Below, piece by piece: positions 29,202 through 37,685 of a DNA stretch of 64,000 bases. The notes under the pieces were generated by a model. It ran no database searches. It was not told the origin of the DNA and saw only the letters and a list, made by a program, of their open reading frames with translations. Each line of letters begins with the position of its first letter. The first letter of the stretch is position 1. The DNA is from Anaerococcus tetradius ATCC 35098 (GTDB taxonomy: Bacteria > Bacillota > Clostridia > Tissierellales > Peptoniphilaceae), in contig NZ_GG666296.1 of assembly GCF_000159095.1 (NCBI RefSeq), positions 271,997 through 335,996 on the forward strand. Reading direction: 5' to 3'. A program made the position numbers and the translations under genes.

Positions 29202-30048
29202 CATCTTAGGATATCTTCTTATCCTAACAGGCCTACTTTTTATAACTATTCCCCTCATAAATAGGACGATTAATGAATTATCCTACCAAAAGAAACTTGA
29301 AGAATTTGTAAAAGAACAAGAAAAACGACCTAAAAAAGAAATCGAAGAAGAAAATAAGTCGGCAGAAAAGTATAACGAACTTATAAAAAGGAGCGATACA
29401 GGAATAGTCGATCCCTTTACAAGTAAGGATAACAAAACTCGTTACAATTATTTCAAAAACTCTAACCGAGTTTTTGCTTATCTAGTAATACCTAAACTTG
29501 GCAAGAATCTTCCAATCTATCTTGATGCTACCCTTGATCACATATCAAGGGGAGTTGCCCAAGTAGAAGGAACTAGCATACCAGTAGGAGGCAAGGGAAC
29601 AAGATCTGTTATAGCCGGGCACAGGGACTGGTGGGGAGATAATATGTTTCTATATGTAGATGAGTTAGTCAAAGGCGATGATGTCTATGTGAAAAGAGCG
29701 ACAGAAACCCTCCACTACAAGGTTAGTGATAAGGAAGTAATAGGCCCTTACGATTGGGATAGGCTAGAAAAAAGGGGAGATGAGGACGTCCTAACCCTCC
29801 TTACTTGTAGCCCCTTCTATCCACCTAGGCCAGATAGGCTTCTTGTAAATTGCCTAAGATATGAGGACAAGGGCAAGGAGGGTAAAAAGGAGTCGGCTAA
29901 TGAAGTCAAAGAATCAAAGGCTAAGAAAGTAAAAAGATCAGAGTCATTCACTAAACTAGGAGCTGGTCTTGGAATAGTTTTTATAATTTTAGTCCTTATG
30001 AGATTAATCAGAAGAATCCAATACACTAGAAAATTAAAAAACAAATAA
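29170..30048 (+). CDS. Class C sortase 3
   Basis: 292 residues starting at a TTG behind AGAGGT. N-terminal membrane helix, lid motif VDPFTS, H151 in AGHRDWW, C213 in LLTCSP, arginine in RPDRLLVNC, a lysine-rich stretch near 235-260 and a final membrane helix. It is more distant from sortases 1 and 2 (HRDWWGDNMF in place of HRGLP), so it may have a different partner, such as the minor pilin or wall anchoring. No second pilin gene is present between 25 and 30 kb. Confidence 0.9.
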   Translation: MKKNSKLTKISILGYLLILTGLLFITIPLINRTINELSYQKKLEEFVKEQEKRPKKEIEEENKSAEKYNELIKRSDTGIVDPFTSKDNKTRYNYFKNSNRVFAYLVIPKLGKNLPIYLDATLDHISRGVAQVEGTSIPVGGKGTRSVIAGHRDWWGDNMFLYVDELVKGDDVYVKRATETLHYKVSDKEVIGPYDWDRLEKRGDEDVLTLLTCSPFYPPRPDRLLVNCLRYEDKGKEGKKESANEVKESKAKKVKRSESFTKLGAGLGIVFIILVLMRLIRRIQYTRKLKNK

Positions 30049-30055
30049 AGCTAAG

Positions 30056-30117
30056 AGCCTTGCAGGAGCCAATTTCATCTGATACAAATTAGCTAATCTT
30101 GCAAGGCTTATTTTTTT
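30056..30117 (+). terminator. Terminator of the pilus operon
   Basis: AGCCTTGCA (30056-30064) and TGCAAGGCT (30100-30108) enclose a 35-base loop, followed by T7. Confidence 0.6.
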
Positions 30118-30254
30118 GTTTGGAATAATAGATTGCTTAGCTAAAATTACGACAAAGCTTTTGTTTATATAAAAAAATCTCGTCCGTACTTGGTAAAGTA
30201 AAAGATTTTACCAAGAAATCACCCTAATCATATTAGGGAAAGTAAATTTTAGAC

Positions 30255-30284
30255 AACAAAAGAGCCTCAATGGGCTCTTTTGTT
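30255..30284 (-). terminator. Terminator of the glpF operon (minus strand)
   Basis: AACAAAAGAGCC / GGCTCTTTTGTT, a perfect 12-base repeat with a six-base loop, just past the stop of the minus-strand gene. T-runs on both sides also make it usable from the plus strand. Confidence 0.8.
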
Positions 30285-31755
30285 AAACTTCCATTTTTTT
30301 CATTAGTTCATTTATATCTTTTTTGTTAAGTCTTGATATGCCTGAATTTTCACTATCAAATTTCCTATTCTCGATAGGATGTTTATATTCATCTTCCATT
30401 ACTTCGAGTACACGATTTCGGCAGAAGGCTCCTTGGCAGAATCCCATTCCGCTTCTAGTCCTTCTTTTGACAGCATCAAAACTTGTTAGTTCTATACCCC
30501 TATTTAGGGCATCCCTAATGGTTTTCTCGCTTACTTGCTCACACCTACATACAAGCCTTTCAGGATTTCCTAACTCTAGGTCAACCTTATCCTTAATCTT
30601 ATTAAAGTCTTCTAGGTCTTTGTATTTGATGATTGGTTTTCTATAAGGGTTGTAGTTAGGGTCTTTTATCAGTTTTAGACCGATTTCTTCGAGGATTTTT
30701 TCTACCATCTCTGCAATAGCAGGTGATGAGGTAATTCCCGGCGATTGGATTCCTACTACATTGATAAAACCATTAGTCCTAGTATTTTCAATTATGAAAT
30801 CTCCAGTTGAGCTTGCAGGTCTTAGACCAGTAAAAGACCTTATAAATTCTCTTAGATTCAAGACATCGTCTTTTACTGATTTCTTTGCAAGGGTGTAGAT
30901 TTCCTTTAGTCTTTCTTCGTGAGTTCCTAGGTCTATTTCTTCCTCGTCTATGGCATCAGGGCCAATCAATATATTGTTATGATAGGTCCTAGTAACGAGT
31001 ATCCCCTTTGATTTAGGGCTAGGAGTTTGGAAAAGGACCTGCTTTACACGAGATCCAGTTCCCTTTTGCATAAGCAAATATTCACCACTTCTTGGATGAA
31101 TGTCAAAATCTGTTTGTGTAATCATAGAAGAAACTTTAGCTCCGTTAAGGCCACTAGCGTTTATCACATATTTGGCCTCATAGCTTTCGCCAGTAGAGCA
31201 AGTTAGCCTAAAGACATCGCCATTTTTTTCTATTCCTATTACTTCGCTATTTAATTTCAATTCTAGACCATTGTCCATGGCGTTTTCTACTAGGGCTATA
31301 ACATATTCGTAAGGAGAGCATACGCCAGCTCCCTTGCAATACAAAGCACCAATAGCTTGGTCTGAGACATTTTCTTCGAGCTTTCTTAGCTCATCTTGGC
31401 CTATAATTTCAATATCATCTAGTCCATTTTCCTTACCCATCTCATAGAGGGTAGCTAGCATTTTCATATCGTCCTCATCGAAGGCTAGAACAAGAGAACC
31501 ATTGGCTAGAAAACCAAAGTTTAGCTCTTCGTTGAGTTTCTCGAAGCTTATTCTACCAGGATAGCAAAGTCTACCCCTAAGCTCCTTGCCACTTTCAGCA
31601 TAGCCACCATGGACTATAGCTGAATTAGCCTTGCTTGCTCCCATGGACACGTCATTTTCTTTTTCAAGTAAGAGAATATCGAGTTTGTAGCGGGACAATC
31701 TTCTAGCTATTGAAGCTCCGCTAACTCCAGCTCCAACTATAATTACATCAAACAT
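30283..31755 (-). CDS. Second GlpA-like FAD oxidoreductase with BFD domain
   Basis: 490 residues. FAD motif GAGVSGASIARRL, SKANSAIVHGGYA, GEYLLMQ and the C-terminal CRCEQVSEKTI plus CQGAFC cysteines repeat the plan of the protein at 22081-23502. Here it pairs with glpF, with no flavoprotein or DUF1667 partner. It may be a second glycerol-3-phosphate dehydrogenase sharing the other operon's partners, or may use another 2-hydroxy substrate. It lies 39 bases after glpF and is co-transcribed. Confidence 0.82.
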   Translation of the reverse strand: MFDVIIVGAGVSGASIARRLSRYKLDILLLEKENDVSMGASKANSAIVHGGYAESGKELRGRLCYPGRISFEKLNEELNFGFLANGSLVLAFDEDDMKMLATLYEMGKENGLDDIEIIGQDELRKLEENVSDQAIGALYCKGAGVCSPYEYVIALVENAMDNGLELKLNSEVIGIEKNGDVFRLTCSTGESYEAKYVINASGLNGAKVSSMITQTDFDIHPRSGEYLLMQKGTGSRVKQVLFQTPSPKSKGILVTRTYHNNILIGPDAIDEEEIDLGTHEERLKEIYTLAKKSVKDDVLNLREFIRSFTGLRPASSTGDFIIENTRTNGFINVVGIQSPGITSSPAIAEMVEKILEEIGLKLIKDPNYNPYRKPIIKYKDLEDFNKIKDKVDLELGNPERLVCRCEQVSEKTIRDALNRGIELTSFDAVKRRTRSGMGFCQGAFCRNRVLEVMEDEYKHPIENRKFDSENSGISRLNKKDINELMKKMEV

Positions 31756-31794
31756 AAGTCACTTCCTAATAAATTATTAACTTTTAGAAGCTGA

Positions 31795-32517
31795 TTATCC
31801 TATAAAAATAAAGTTATAGCAAACAACTGCTAAAAGTCCGCCTATAATTGGTCCTACAACTGGAATCCAAGCATATCCCCAGTTAGGGTCAGCCTTGTTG
31901 TTGAAAGGAAGAATTGCATAGGCGATTCTTGGTCCAAGGTCTCTGGCAGGGTTAATAGCATAACCTGTAAGTCCGCCCAAAGACATACCAATAGAAACGA
32001 TTATTCCAAATACTAATAATTTGTCAACGCCAACAGTGCCAGCTCCATCAACTTGGGAAAGGCCTAAGATTGCAAATACTAGTACGTAAGTTCCGATAAT
32101 TTCTGATAGCAAGTTTCTAAATGTGTTTGGAACAGATGGAGCTGTACAGAAAGTACCTCTTACATCAAGTGGTCTGTCGCTAGTTGCGTCATATTGGTCT
32201 TTAAAGAGAATATATACCAATAAAGCACCAACGAAAGCACCAGCCAATTGTGCTATTATGTAAGCTGGTAGATCAGAATAAGCTACATCACCCTTAAATG
32301 CCAAGGCAAGTGACAAAGCAGGGTTAAAGCTTGCGCCAGAAAGTTTTCCAAATATGAATGCTGGGAGAAGTACTGCAAGACCCCAAGCAAGAGTAATTTG
32401 GATTGAGCCTGCACCTTTTTGTCCACTCTTGTTAAGCAAAACGTTTGCAACAACGCCGTCACCAAGTAGTATAAGTATCATTGTACCGAAAAATTCACCC
32501 ATAATAATATCTCTCAT
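31795..32517 (-). CDS. glpF: Glycerol uptake facilitator (aquaglyceroporin)
   Basis: 240 residues of MIP-family channel with six membrane segments and both pore motifs, FNPALSLAL and INPARDLGPR; the D after the second NPAR is the glycerol-facilitator type. It lets glycerol cross the membrane for phosphorylation by GlpK. First gene of a two-gene minus-strand operon with GGAGGAAATT before the ATG and a leader hairpin. Confidence 0.95.
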   Translation of the reverse strand: MRDIIMGEFFGTMILILLGDGVVANVLLNKSGQKGAGSIQITLAWGLAVLLPAFIFGKLSGASFNPALSLALAFKGDVAYSDLPAYIIAQLAGAFVGALLVYILFKDQYDATSDRPLDVRGTFCTAPSVPNTFRNLLSEIIGTYVLVFAILGLSQVDGAGTVGVDKLLVFGIIVSIGMSLGGLTGYAINPARDLGPRIAYAILPFNNKADPNWGYAWIPVVGPIIGGLLAVVCYNFIFIG

Positions 32518-32552
32518 AATTTCCTCCTAATAAGATATTTAGATAAGTAAAC

Positions 32553-32582
32553 AAAAAGCAACAAATAAGAGAAGTTTGTTGC
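32553..32582 (-). terminator. Leader terminator ahead of glpF (possible GlpP switch)
   Basis: On the minus strand GCAACAAA and TTTGTTGC (complement of 32558-32565 and 32575-32582) form a stem followed by TTTTTG. It lies between the glpF promoter and its ATG, so glpF is only transcribed if it is bypassed. GlpP antitermination at such leaders is known in Bacillus. Confidence 0.6.
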
Positions 32583-32604
32583 CAAGCTCTTCGGATATTA
32601 AATT

Positions 32605-32620
32605 GTGAAAACATTTACAC
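32605..32620 (-). promoter_or_regulatory. glp palindrome over the glpF start site
   Basis: GTGAAAACATTTACAC, nearly the same as the palindrome at 19836-19850 in the glpP leader. It begins about five bases past the -10, so a bound protein would block initiation. It also resembles a CcpA cre box on the minus strand (TGTAAATGTTTTCA, one mismatch to TGWAANCGNTNWCA). Confidence 0.5.
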
Positions 32621-32624
32621 TTAT

Positions 32625-32652
32625 AGTATATCATGATTTGAAAAAATTACAA
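32625..32652 (-). promoter_or_regulatory. glpF promoter
   Basis: Minus strand TTGTAA (complement of 32647-32652), 16 bases, TATACT (complement of 32625-32630) with the extended TGA before it. Confidence 0.65.
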
Positions 32653-32731
32653 GTATTTTATCTAAAAATTTAAAAAATTCTATAATAATTTATAAAAAAA
32701 GAAATTTCTTTTCTGATATCGTTTTACTCTA

Positions 32732-32760
32732 TGGACAAAAATTCTCTTTTATTATATGAT
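32732..32760 (+). promoter_or_regulatory. Promoter of the BMP lipoprotein gene
   Basis: TGGACA (32732-32737), 17 bases, TATGAT (32755-32760), 38 bases before the ATG. Confidence 0.65.
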
Positions 32761-32797
32761 TAAGTCATAAGAAGTTAACATAATTAGGGAGGAAAAA

Positions 32798-33916
32798 ATG
32801 AAAATTAGTAAAATTATGTCTCTTATCTCAGTCCTAACTCTTTCTTTCGCTCTTACATCTTGTGGTGGCGATAAGGCAAAGGATAACAAGGATGAAGGAG
32901 CAAAGGCTCCAGCTGAAACAAGCGAAAAAGCTGACAAGAAAGATGAAAAATCTGAAGATGCTAAGACTGATACTGTTAAGGTAACTATGGTTACAGACGA
33001 AGGTGGAGTTAATGATAAAAGCTTTAACCAATCTGCTTTTGAAGGTCTAAATGCTTACAAAGACCAAGGAAAAGTAAACTTCGATTATATCGAATCACAC
33101 ACAGATGCTGACTATCAACCAAACCTTGAGTCTGCCCTAGATAGTGACTCAAATCTTATCCTTACAGTAGGTTTTGCTCTTTACAATCCAACAAGCGAAG
33201 CTGCTGAAAAAAATCCTGATCAAAAATACGCTATAATCGACAATGCAAATGTTAAAAACCAAAAGAACCTACTAGGTATTACTTTTGCTGACCACCAAAA
33301 CTCATTTTTGGTAGGCTATATAGCTGGTATGAAATCTGAAGCAAACCACGTTGGCTTTATAGGTGGTCAAGTTTCTGACGTAATCGACAGATTTGAATAT
33401 GGTTTCAGAGCTGGTGTTAAGCAAGCTGCTAGAGAAAAGAATAAAGACATAAAGGTTGACGTTCAATACGCAAACAGCTTCTCTGATCAAGCTGCAGGCA
33501 AAAACATAGCTAACCAAATGTATCAAGAAGGTGCTGATGTTGTAATGCATGCTGCAGGCGGAGTTGGTATCGGTGTTAACGAAGCTGCAAAGGAAAATAA
33601 CAAATGGGTTATCGGTGTTGACCGTGATCAATCTGATGAAGCTCCAGATAATATGTTAGTTTCTACAATTAAGGGTGTTGGAGATGCTGTTCAACTTGTA
33701 ATTGATGGACTAGCTAAGGGAGAATTTGAAGGTGGTACAACTAAACAATTCACCCTAGCTGATGGCAAGGCAGTTGATATTGCTTATGCTAAAAACGACC
33801 TTGTTAGCAAAGAAATCAAAGATAAGGTAGAAGATCTAAGAAAACAAATTATTGACGGCAAAATCAAAGTTCCACAAAACAAAGACGAATTTAAGTCAAT
33901 GGGATACGATAAGTAG
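32798..33916 (+). CDS. BMP-family nucleoside-binding lipoprotein
   Basis: 372 residues. Lipoprotein signal ending LTSC with lipidated C22, an acidic/lysine linker to about 55, then a periplasmic-binding fold with MVTDEGGVNDKSFNQ, GYIAGM and GFIGG, diagnostic of the BMP/PnrA/Med family of nucleoside receptors. It feeds the ABC importer encoded next. A terminator separates it from the ATPase gene, which would give it higher expression, as is common for binding proteins. Confidence 0.92.
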   Translation: MKISKIMSLISVLTLSFALTSCGGDKAKDNKDEGAKAPAETSEKADKKDEKSEDAKTDTVKVTMVTDEGGVNDKSFNQSAFEGLNAYKDQGKVNFDYIESHTDADYQPNLESALDSDSNLILTVGFALYNPTSEAAEKNPDQKYAIIDNANVKNQKNLLGITFADHQNSFLVGYIAGMKSEANHVGFIGGQVSDVIDRFEYGFRAGVKQAAREKNKDIKVDVQYANSFSDQAAGKNIANQMYQEGADVVMHAAGGVGIGVNEAAKENNKWVIGVDRDQSDEAPDNMLVSTIKGVGDAVQLVIDGLAKGEFEGGTTKQFTLADGKAVDIAYAKNDLVSKEIKDKVEDLRKQIIDGKIKVPQNKDEFKSMGYDK

Positions 33917-33924
33917 AAAGCAAG

Positions 33925-33970
33925 GTGGGAAACCTATTTCCTTCTGAGATAGGTTTCCTACTCTTTTTTT
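33925..33970 (+). terminator. Terminator between binding-protein and ATPase genes
   Basis: GTGGGAAACCTATTTC and GAGATAGGTTTCCTAC with a five-base loop, then CTCTTTTTTT. Confidence 0.85.
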
Positions 33971-34030
33971 ATAAATTTTTCTAATTTTATGATATGATAA
34001 GTGTAGAAAGTTATGTAAAGGGGAGTATTA

Positions 34031-35560
34031 ATGAAAAAATATTTTGATAGGGCCCCAGTTGTAAGCATGAGAAATATTACTAAGCGTTTTTTTGACAAGG
34101 AAGTTTTGACTAAGATAGACTTCGACCTTCACAAGTGTGAGGTTCACGCTCTCTTGGGAGAAAATGGAGCTGGCAAGACTACCCTTATGAATATTCTCTA
34201 TGGTATGTTTCCTCCAAGTGAGGGATCTGTTACTATCAATGGAAAAACATTCGCTTCAATGACGCCCAAAAAAGCTATAGAAGCAGGTATAGGTATGGTT
34301 CACCAACACTTTATGCTAATTGAACCTTTGACTGTAACGGAAAATATCATCCTAGGTTATGAAAAATCCAAGGGGCTTTTCTTAGATAGGAAACAAGCTT
34401 ATGCTGAGGTAGAAAAGTTAAGTGAAGAGTATAAGTTATCAATCAATCCTAAGGCAAAGATTGAGGATATATCTGTTGGTATGCAACAAAGGGTAGAAAT
34501 CCTAAAGGCCCTCTACCATGGAGCAGATATCTTGATTTTCGATGAGCCAACAGCAGTCCTTACCCCACAAGAAATTGTGGAATTTATCGAAATAGTAAAT
34601 AGATTAACAGAGCTTGAAAAGTCAGTCATAATTATTACCCACAAATTATCAGAAATTAAAGCCATGGCTGACACATGTACTATTATTAGACGTGGTAAAT
34701 TTATTGATAAGGTAGATGTTTCAACTGTTGACGAGAACATTCTAGCAGAAAAAATGGTAGGACGTGATGTTAGCTTTAATGTAGATAAGAAAGAAATCGA
34801 AAGAGGTGGAGTTGTCCTTAATATCGAAGACCTTTGGGTTAAGGATAAGAGGGGAGTCGATGCCCTAAAGGGCCTTAATCTAAAGCTTCACGCTGGAGAA
34901 ATCCTCGGTATAGCAGGTGTAGATGGCAATGGTCAAACAGAGTTAATTGATGCTATAACAGGGATGACTAAGGCTAATAGGGGAATAGTTAACCTAAATG
35001 GAGTAGATATCTCCAAGGCATCTCCAAGAAAAATCCTAGATACTGGTATGAATTCTATACCAGAAGATAGGCAAAAAAGGGGACTAATCCTAGACTATCC
35101 TATAAAGGACAATCTAATCCTAGAAAGAGTTAGAAAAGAGCCTTTCTCAACAAAAGGCAGGCTCAACTTCAAAAAAATAGACGAAAATGCAAGGAATTTG
35201 GTAGAAAAATTCGATATAAGACCAGCAGATATTAATGAAAAGGCAGTTAGCCTATCAGGTGGTAACCAACAAAAGGTTATTATTGCAAGAGAAATCGCAA
35301 ACAATCCTGATGTCCTAATAGCGGCTCAACCTACAAGGGGTCTTGATGTTGGAGCTATAGAATTTATCCACCAATACCTAGTTGAACTTAGAAATCAGAA
35401 CAAGGCAGTTCTTCTTATAAGCTTTGAGCTTGACGAGATAATGGACTTATCTGATAGGATTCTAGTAATCTATGATGGAAAAATCGTAGGAGAGAAAGAT
35501 CCTAAAAAGACTGACGAGTTTGAGATAGGAAGACTTATGGCAGGAGGCTTAGATGAGTGA
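34031..35560 (+). CDS. Nucleoside ABC importer ATPase, two ATP-binding domains
   Basis: 509 residues. The first domain has GENGAGKTT, ISVGMQQRVEI and LIFDEPTAVLTP; the second has GVDGNGQTE, SLSGGNQQKVIIAREI and AAQPTRGLD. This double-ATPase form with a degenerate second Walker A is typical of the RbsA/NupO/YufO group. It powers the two permeases that follow, overlapping the first by eight bases. Confidence 0.92.
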   Translation: MKKYFDRAPVVSMRNITKRFFDKEVLTKIDFDLHKCEVHALLGENGAGKTTLMNILYGMFPPSEGSVTINGKTFASMTPKKAIEAGIGMVHQHFMLIEPLTVTENIILGYEKSKGLFLDRKQAYAEVEKLSEEYKLSINPKAKIEDISVGMQQRVEILKALYHGADILIFDEPTAVLTPQEIVEFIEIVNRLTELEKSVIIITHKLSEIKAMADTCTIIRRGKFIDKVDVSTVDENILAEKMVGRDVSFNVDKKEIERGGVVLNIEDLWVKDKRGVDALKGLNLKLHAGEILGIAGVDGNGQTELIDAITGMTKANRGIVNLNGVDISKASPRKILDTGMNSIPEDRQKRGLILDYPIKDNLILERVRKEPFSTKGRLNFKKIDENARNLVEKFDIRPADINEKAVSLSGGNQQKVIIAREIANNPDVLIAAQPTRGLDVGAIEFIHQYLVELRNQNKAVLLISFELDEIMDLSDRILVIYDGKIVGEKDPKKTDEFEIGRLMAGGLDE

Positions 35561-36734
35561 GAAAAAAATCAGCAAAAAGAAAATAAATCTTGGATCATCG
35601 AGAATACTTTTTACCATAATATCTGTAATCCTAGGCCTTGCTGTTGGAGCCTTAGTTCTAATTGTAGCAGGCTTTGATCCAATAGAAGGCTTCAGAAACT
35701 TATTCCTCGGAGTCTTTAAAAGTCCAAGACACATGGGCTGGGCCATAGTTACATCAACTCCTATCATCATGACAGGCCTTGGTGTATGCTTCGCCTTCCA
35801 AACAGGCCTTTTCAATATGGGAGCTGAGGGACAATTTATAGTAGGAACAATTGTGGCCTTCTTAGTCGGCTACAAGCTAAATCTTCCTCCCCTTATCCTT
35901 CCTCTAGTTGCTATAATTTTAGCTATGCTAGTAGGGGCAATCTACGGAGCCTTGGCAGGCTTTGTTAAGGCTAAATTCGGTATCCATGAAGTAATTTCAA
36001 CAATAATGCTTAACTGGATAGCCTTTTACTTGCAAAACTTCATAGCTTATCGCTATAAACAACCCAACTCTATGGGATCTTTTGATGTAAAGGATGCTGC
36101 AAAGATTACCCTTTTTACTGATGCAGCCAAAAGATTTAATGGATTCTTCTCTCACTTCTTTAGGGCTCCAATCCATTGTGGAAGCATCCTTGCCATAGTA
36201 GCAGTTATAATAGTCTGGTATATCCTAAATAAGACAAGTCTTGGCTATGAACTAAAGGCAGTCGGTCTTAATAGGGAAGCCAGTGAATATGGAGGAATTG
36301 ATTCAGGAAAGAAAATCGTTCAATCCATGGCGATTTCCGGAGCTATTTGTGCCTTAGCTGGTGTTACTCAAGTTCTTGGTTTTACCTACAATCTTTCCGT
36401 CCTATCATCCATGCAAAACTTTGGTTTCGATGGACTGGCAGTATCACTTTTGGCAAGTAACAACCCTATTGGAGTAATCTTTTCGGGACTCTTCTTTGGT
36501 TCGCTCAAATATGCAGGTAACAACCTACAAAGAGCTATGGGAGTACCAAGTGAGATTATCTCTATAATAATCGGAACAATTATCCTATTTACAGCAATTC
36601 CTTTAGTATTTAGGATAATTAAGGCTAAGCTTAAAAAGAATAAAGCTAATAAGAAAAATAAAAAAGTTGCTGTCGACCTTTCTTATGTAACAGAAAAGAT
36701 AGAAGAAAACAAGGAGGAAGTGGACAATGATTAA
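35553..36734 (+). CDS. Nucleoside ABC importer permease 1
   Basis: 393 residues, about nine to ten hydrophobic segments, BPD_transp_2 family: FNMGAEGQFIVG and the loop GYELKAVGLNREASEYGGI are typical. The longer first permease with a lysine-rich cytoplasmic tail corresponds to NupP/YufP. Overlaps the ATPase and the second permease genes. Confidence 0.9.
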   Translation: MSEKKISKKKINLGSSRILFTIISVILGLAVGALVLIVAGFDPIEGFRNLFLGVFKSPRHMGWAIVTSTPIIMTGLGVCFAFQTGLFNMGAEGQFIVGTIVAFLVGYKLNLPPLILPLVAIILAMLVGAIYGALAGFVKAKFGIHEVISTIMLNWIAFYLQNFIAYRYKQPNSMGSFDVKDAAKITLFTDAAKRFNGFFSHFFRAPIHCGSILAIVAVIIVWYILNKTSLGYELKAVGLNREASEYGGIDSGKKIVQSMAISGAICALAGVTQVLGFTYNLSVLSSMQNFGFDGLAVSLLASNNPIGVIFSGLFFGSLKYAGNNLQRAMGVPSEIISIIIGTIILFTAIPLVFRIIKAKLKKNKANKKNKKVAVDLSYVTEKIEENKEEVDND

Positions 36735-37665
36735 CATGACAATACTAGCTCTGATTATAGGAAACACCTTCTCCAATGCAGCTCCTGTCCTACTAACAGG
36801 CCTTGGCGGAATGATTTCCGAAAAATCCGGAGTTGTAAACATAGGCCTTGAAGGAATGATGACCATAGGAGCTCTTACGGGAGCAGTAGCAGGCTACTAC
36901 CTAGGCAATCCTTGGCTAGCCTTCCTAGCAGGTGGTCTTGCTGGTGCGATTTTTGGATTAATTCACGCCTTCGTATCAGTAACTCTTGCAGGAGATCAGA
37001 CTATTTCAGGTATAGCGATCAATACCCTAGCCCCTGGACTTGCTCTTTTCCTATCAAGACTAATCTTTCAGGGAGCTACCCAAACCCCATCAATACCACT
37101 AGAAAATAAGATACCTAGACTCTTTAGGTCTATTTCAGATAGCCAGGTCTTTAACAATATCTTCGGTCAATACGCCACAGTTTACTTATCCCTAATCATG
37201 GTTGTAGTCCTATACTTTGTCTTGTATAAGACAAAACTAGGCCTTAGAATAATAGCTGTAGGTGAACATCCTAAGGCAGCTGAAACCCTTAATATAAATG
37301 TAAGTAGAGTAAGATACCTATGTGTAATATTTTCTGGTTTTATGGGAGGCCTAGGTGGTGCGAGCATGTCCCTTGCAGTAGTATCAAGCTTCTCACCAAC
37401 CCTAATAGCAGGTCAAGGCTATATAGCCCTAGTAACAGTAATCTTCGGCAATTGGAAACCACAAGGTGTTGTACTAGGATCCTTATTCTTCGGTCTTGCC
37501 CAAGCTATAGCAACCTATCTAGGATCAAAAAACATAGCCATACCAATAGAGTTTATATCAATGATTCCTTATATAGCAACCCTACTAATTCTTATAATAT
37601 TTAAGGGCAGAAGCTATGCACCAAAGGCTAGCGGTAAGCCTTACCTAACCCTAGAGGACGTATAA
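36727..37665 (+). CDS. Nucleoside ABC importer permease 2
   Basis: 312 residues, BPD_transp_2 family, with VVNIGLEGMMTIGA and the loop GLRIIAVGEHPKAAETLNI. It is the shorter NupQ/YufQ-type partner. With the BMP lipoprotein, the double ATPase and permease 1 it makes up a complete nucleoside importer; substrate range is inferred from the family. Confidence 0.9.
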   Translation: MINMTILALIIGNTFSNAAPVLLTGLGGMISEKSGVVNIGLEGMMTIGALTGAVAGYYLGNPWLAFLAGGLAGAIFGLIHAFVSVTLAGDQTISGIAINTLAPGLALFLSRLIFQGATQTPSIPLENKIPRLFRSISDSQVFNNIFGQYATVYLSLIMVVVLYFVLYKTKLGLRIIAVGEHPKAAETLNINVSRVRYLCVIFSGFMGGLGGASMSLAVVSSFSPTLIAGQGYIALVTVIFGNWKPQGVVLGSLFFGLAQAIATYLGSKNIAIPIEFISMIPYIATLLILIIFKGRSYAPKASGKPYLTLEDV

Positions 37666-37685
37666 ATAGGGAATTAGGAGAAATT

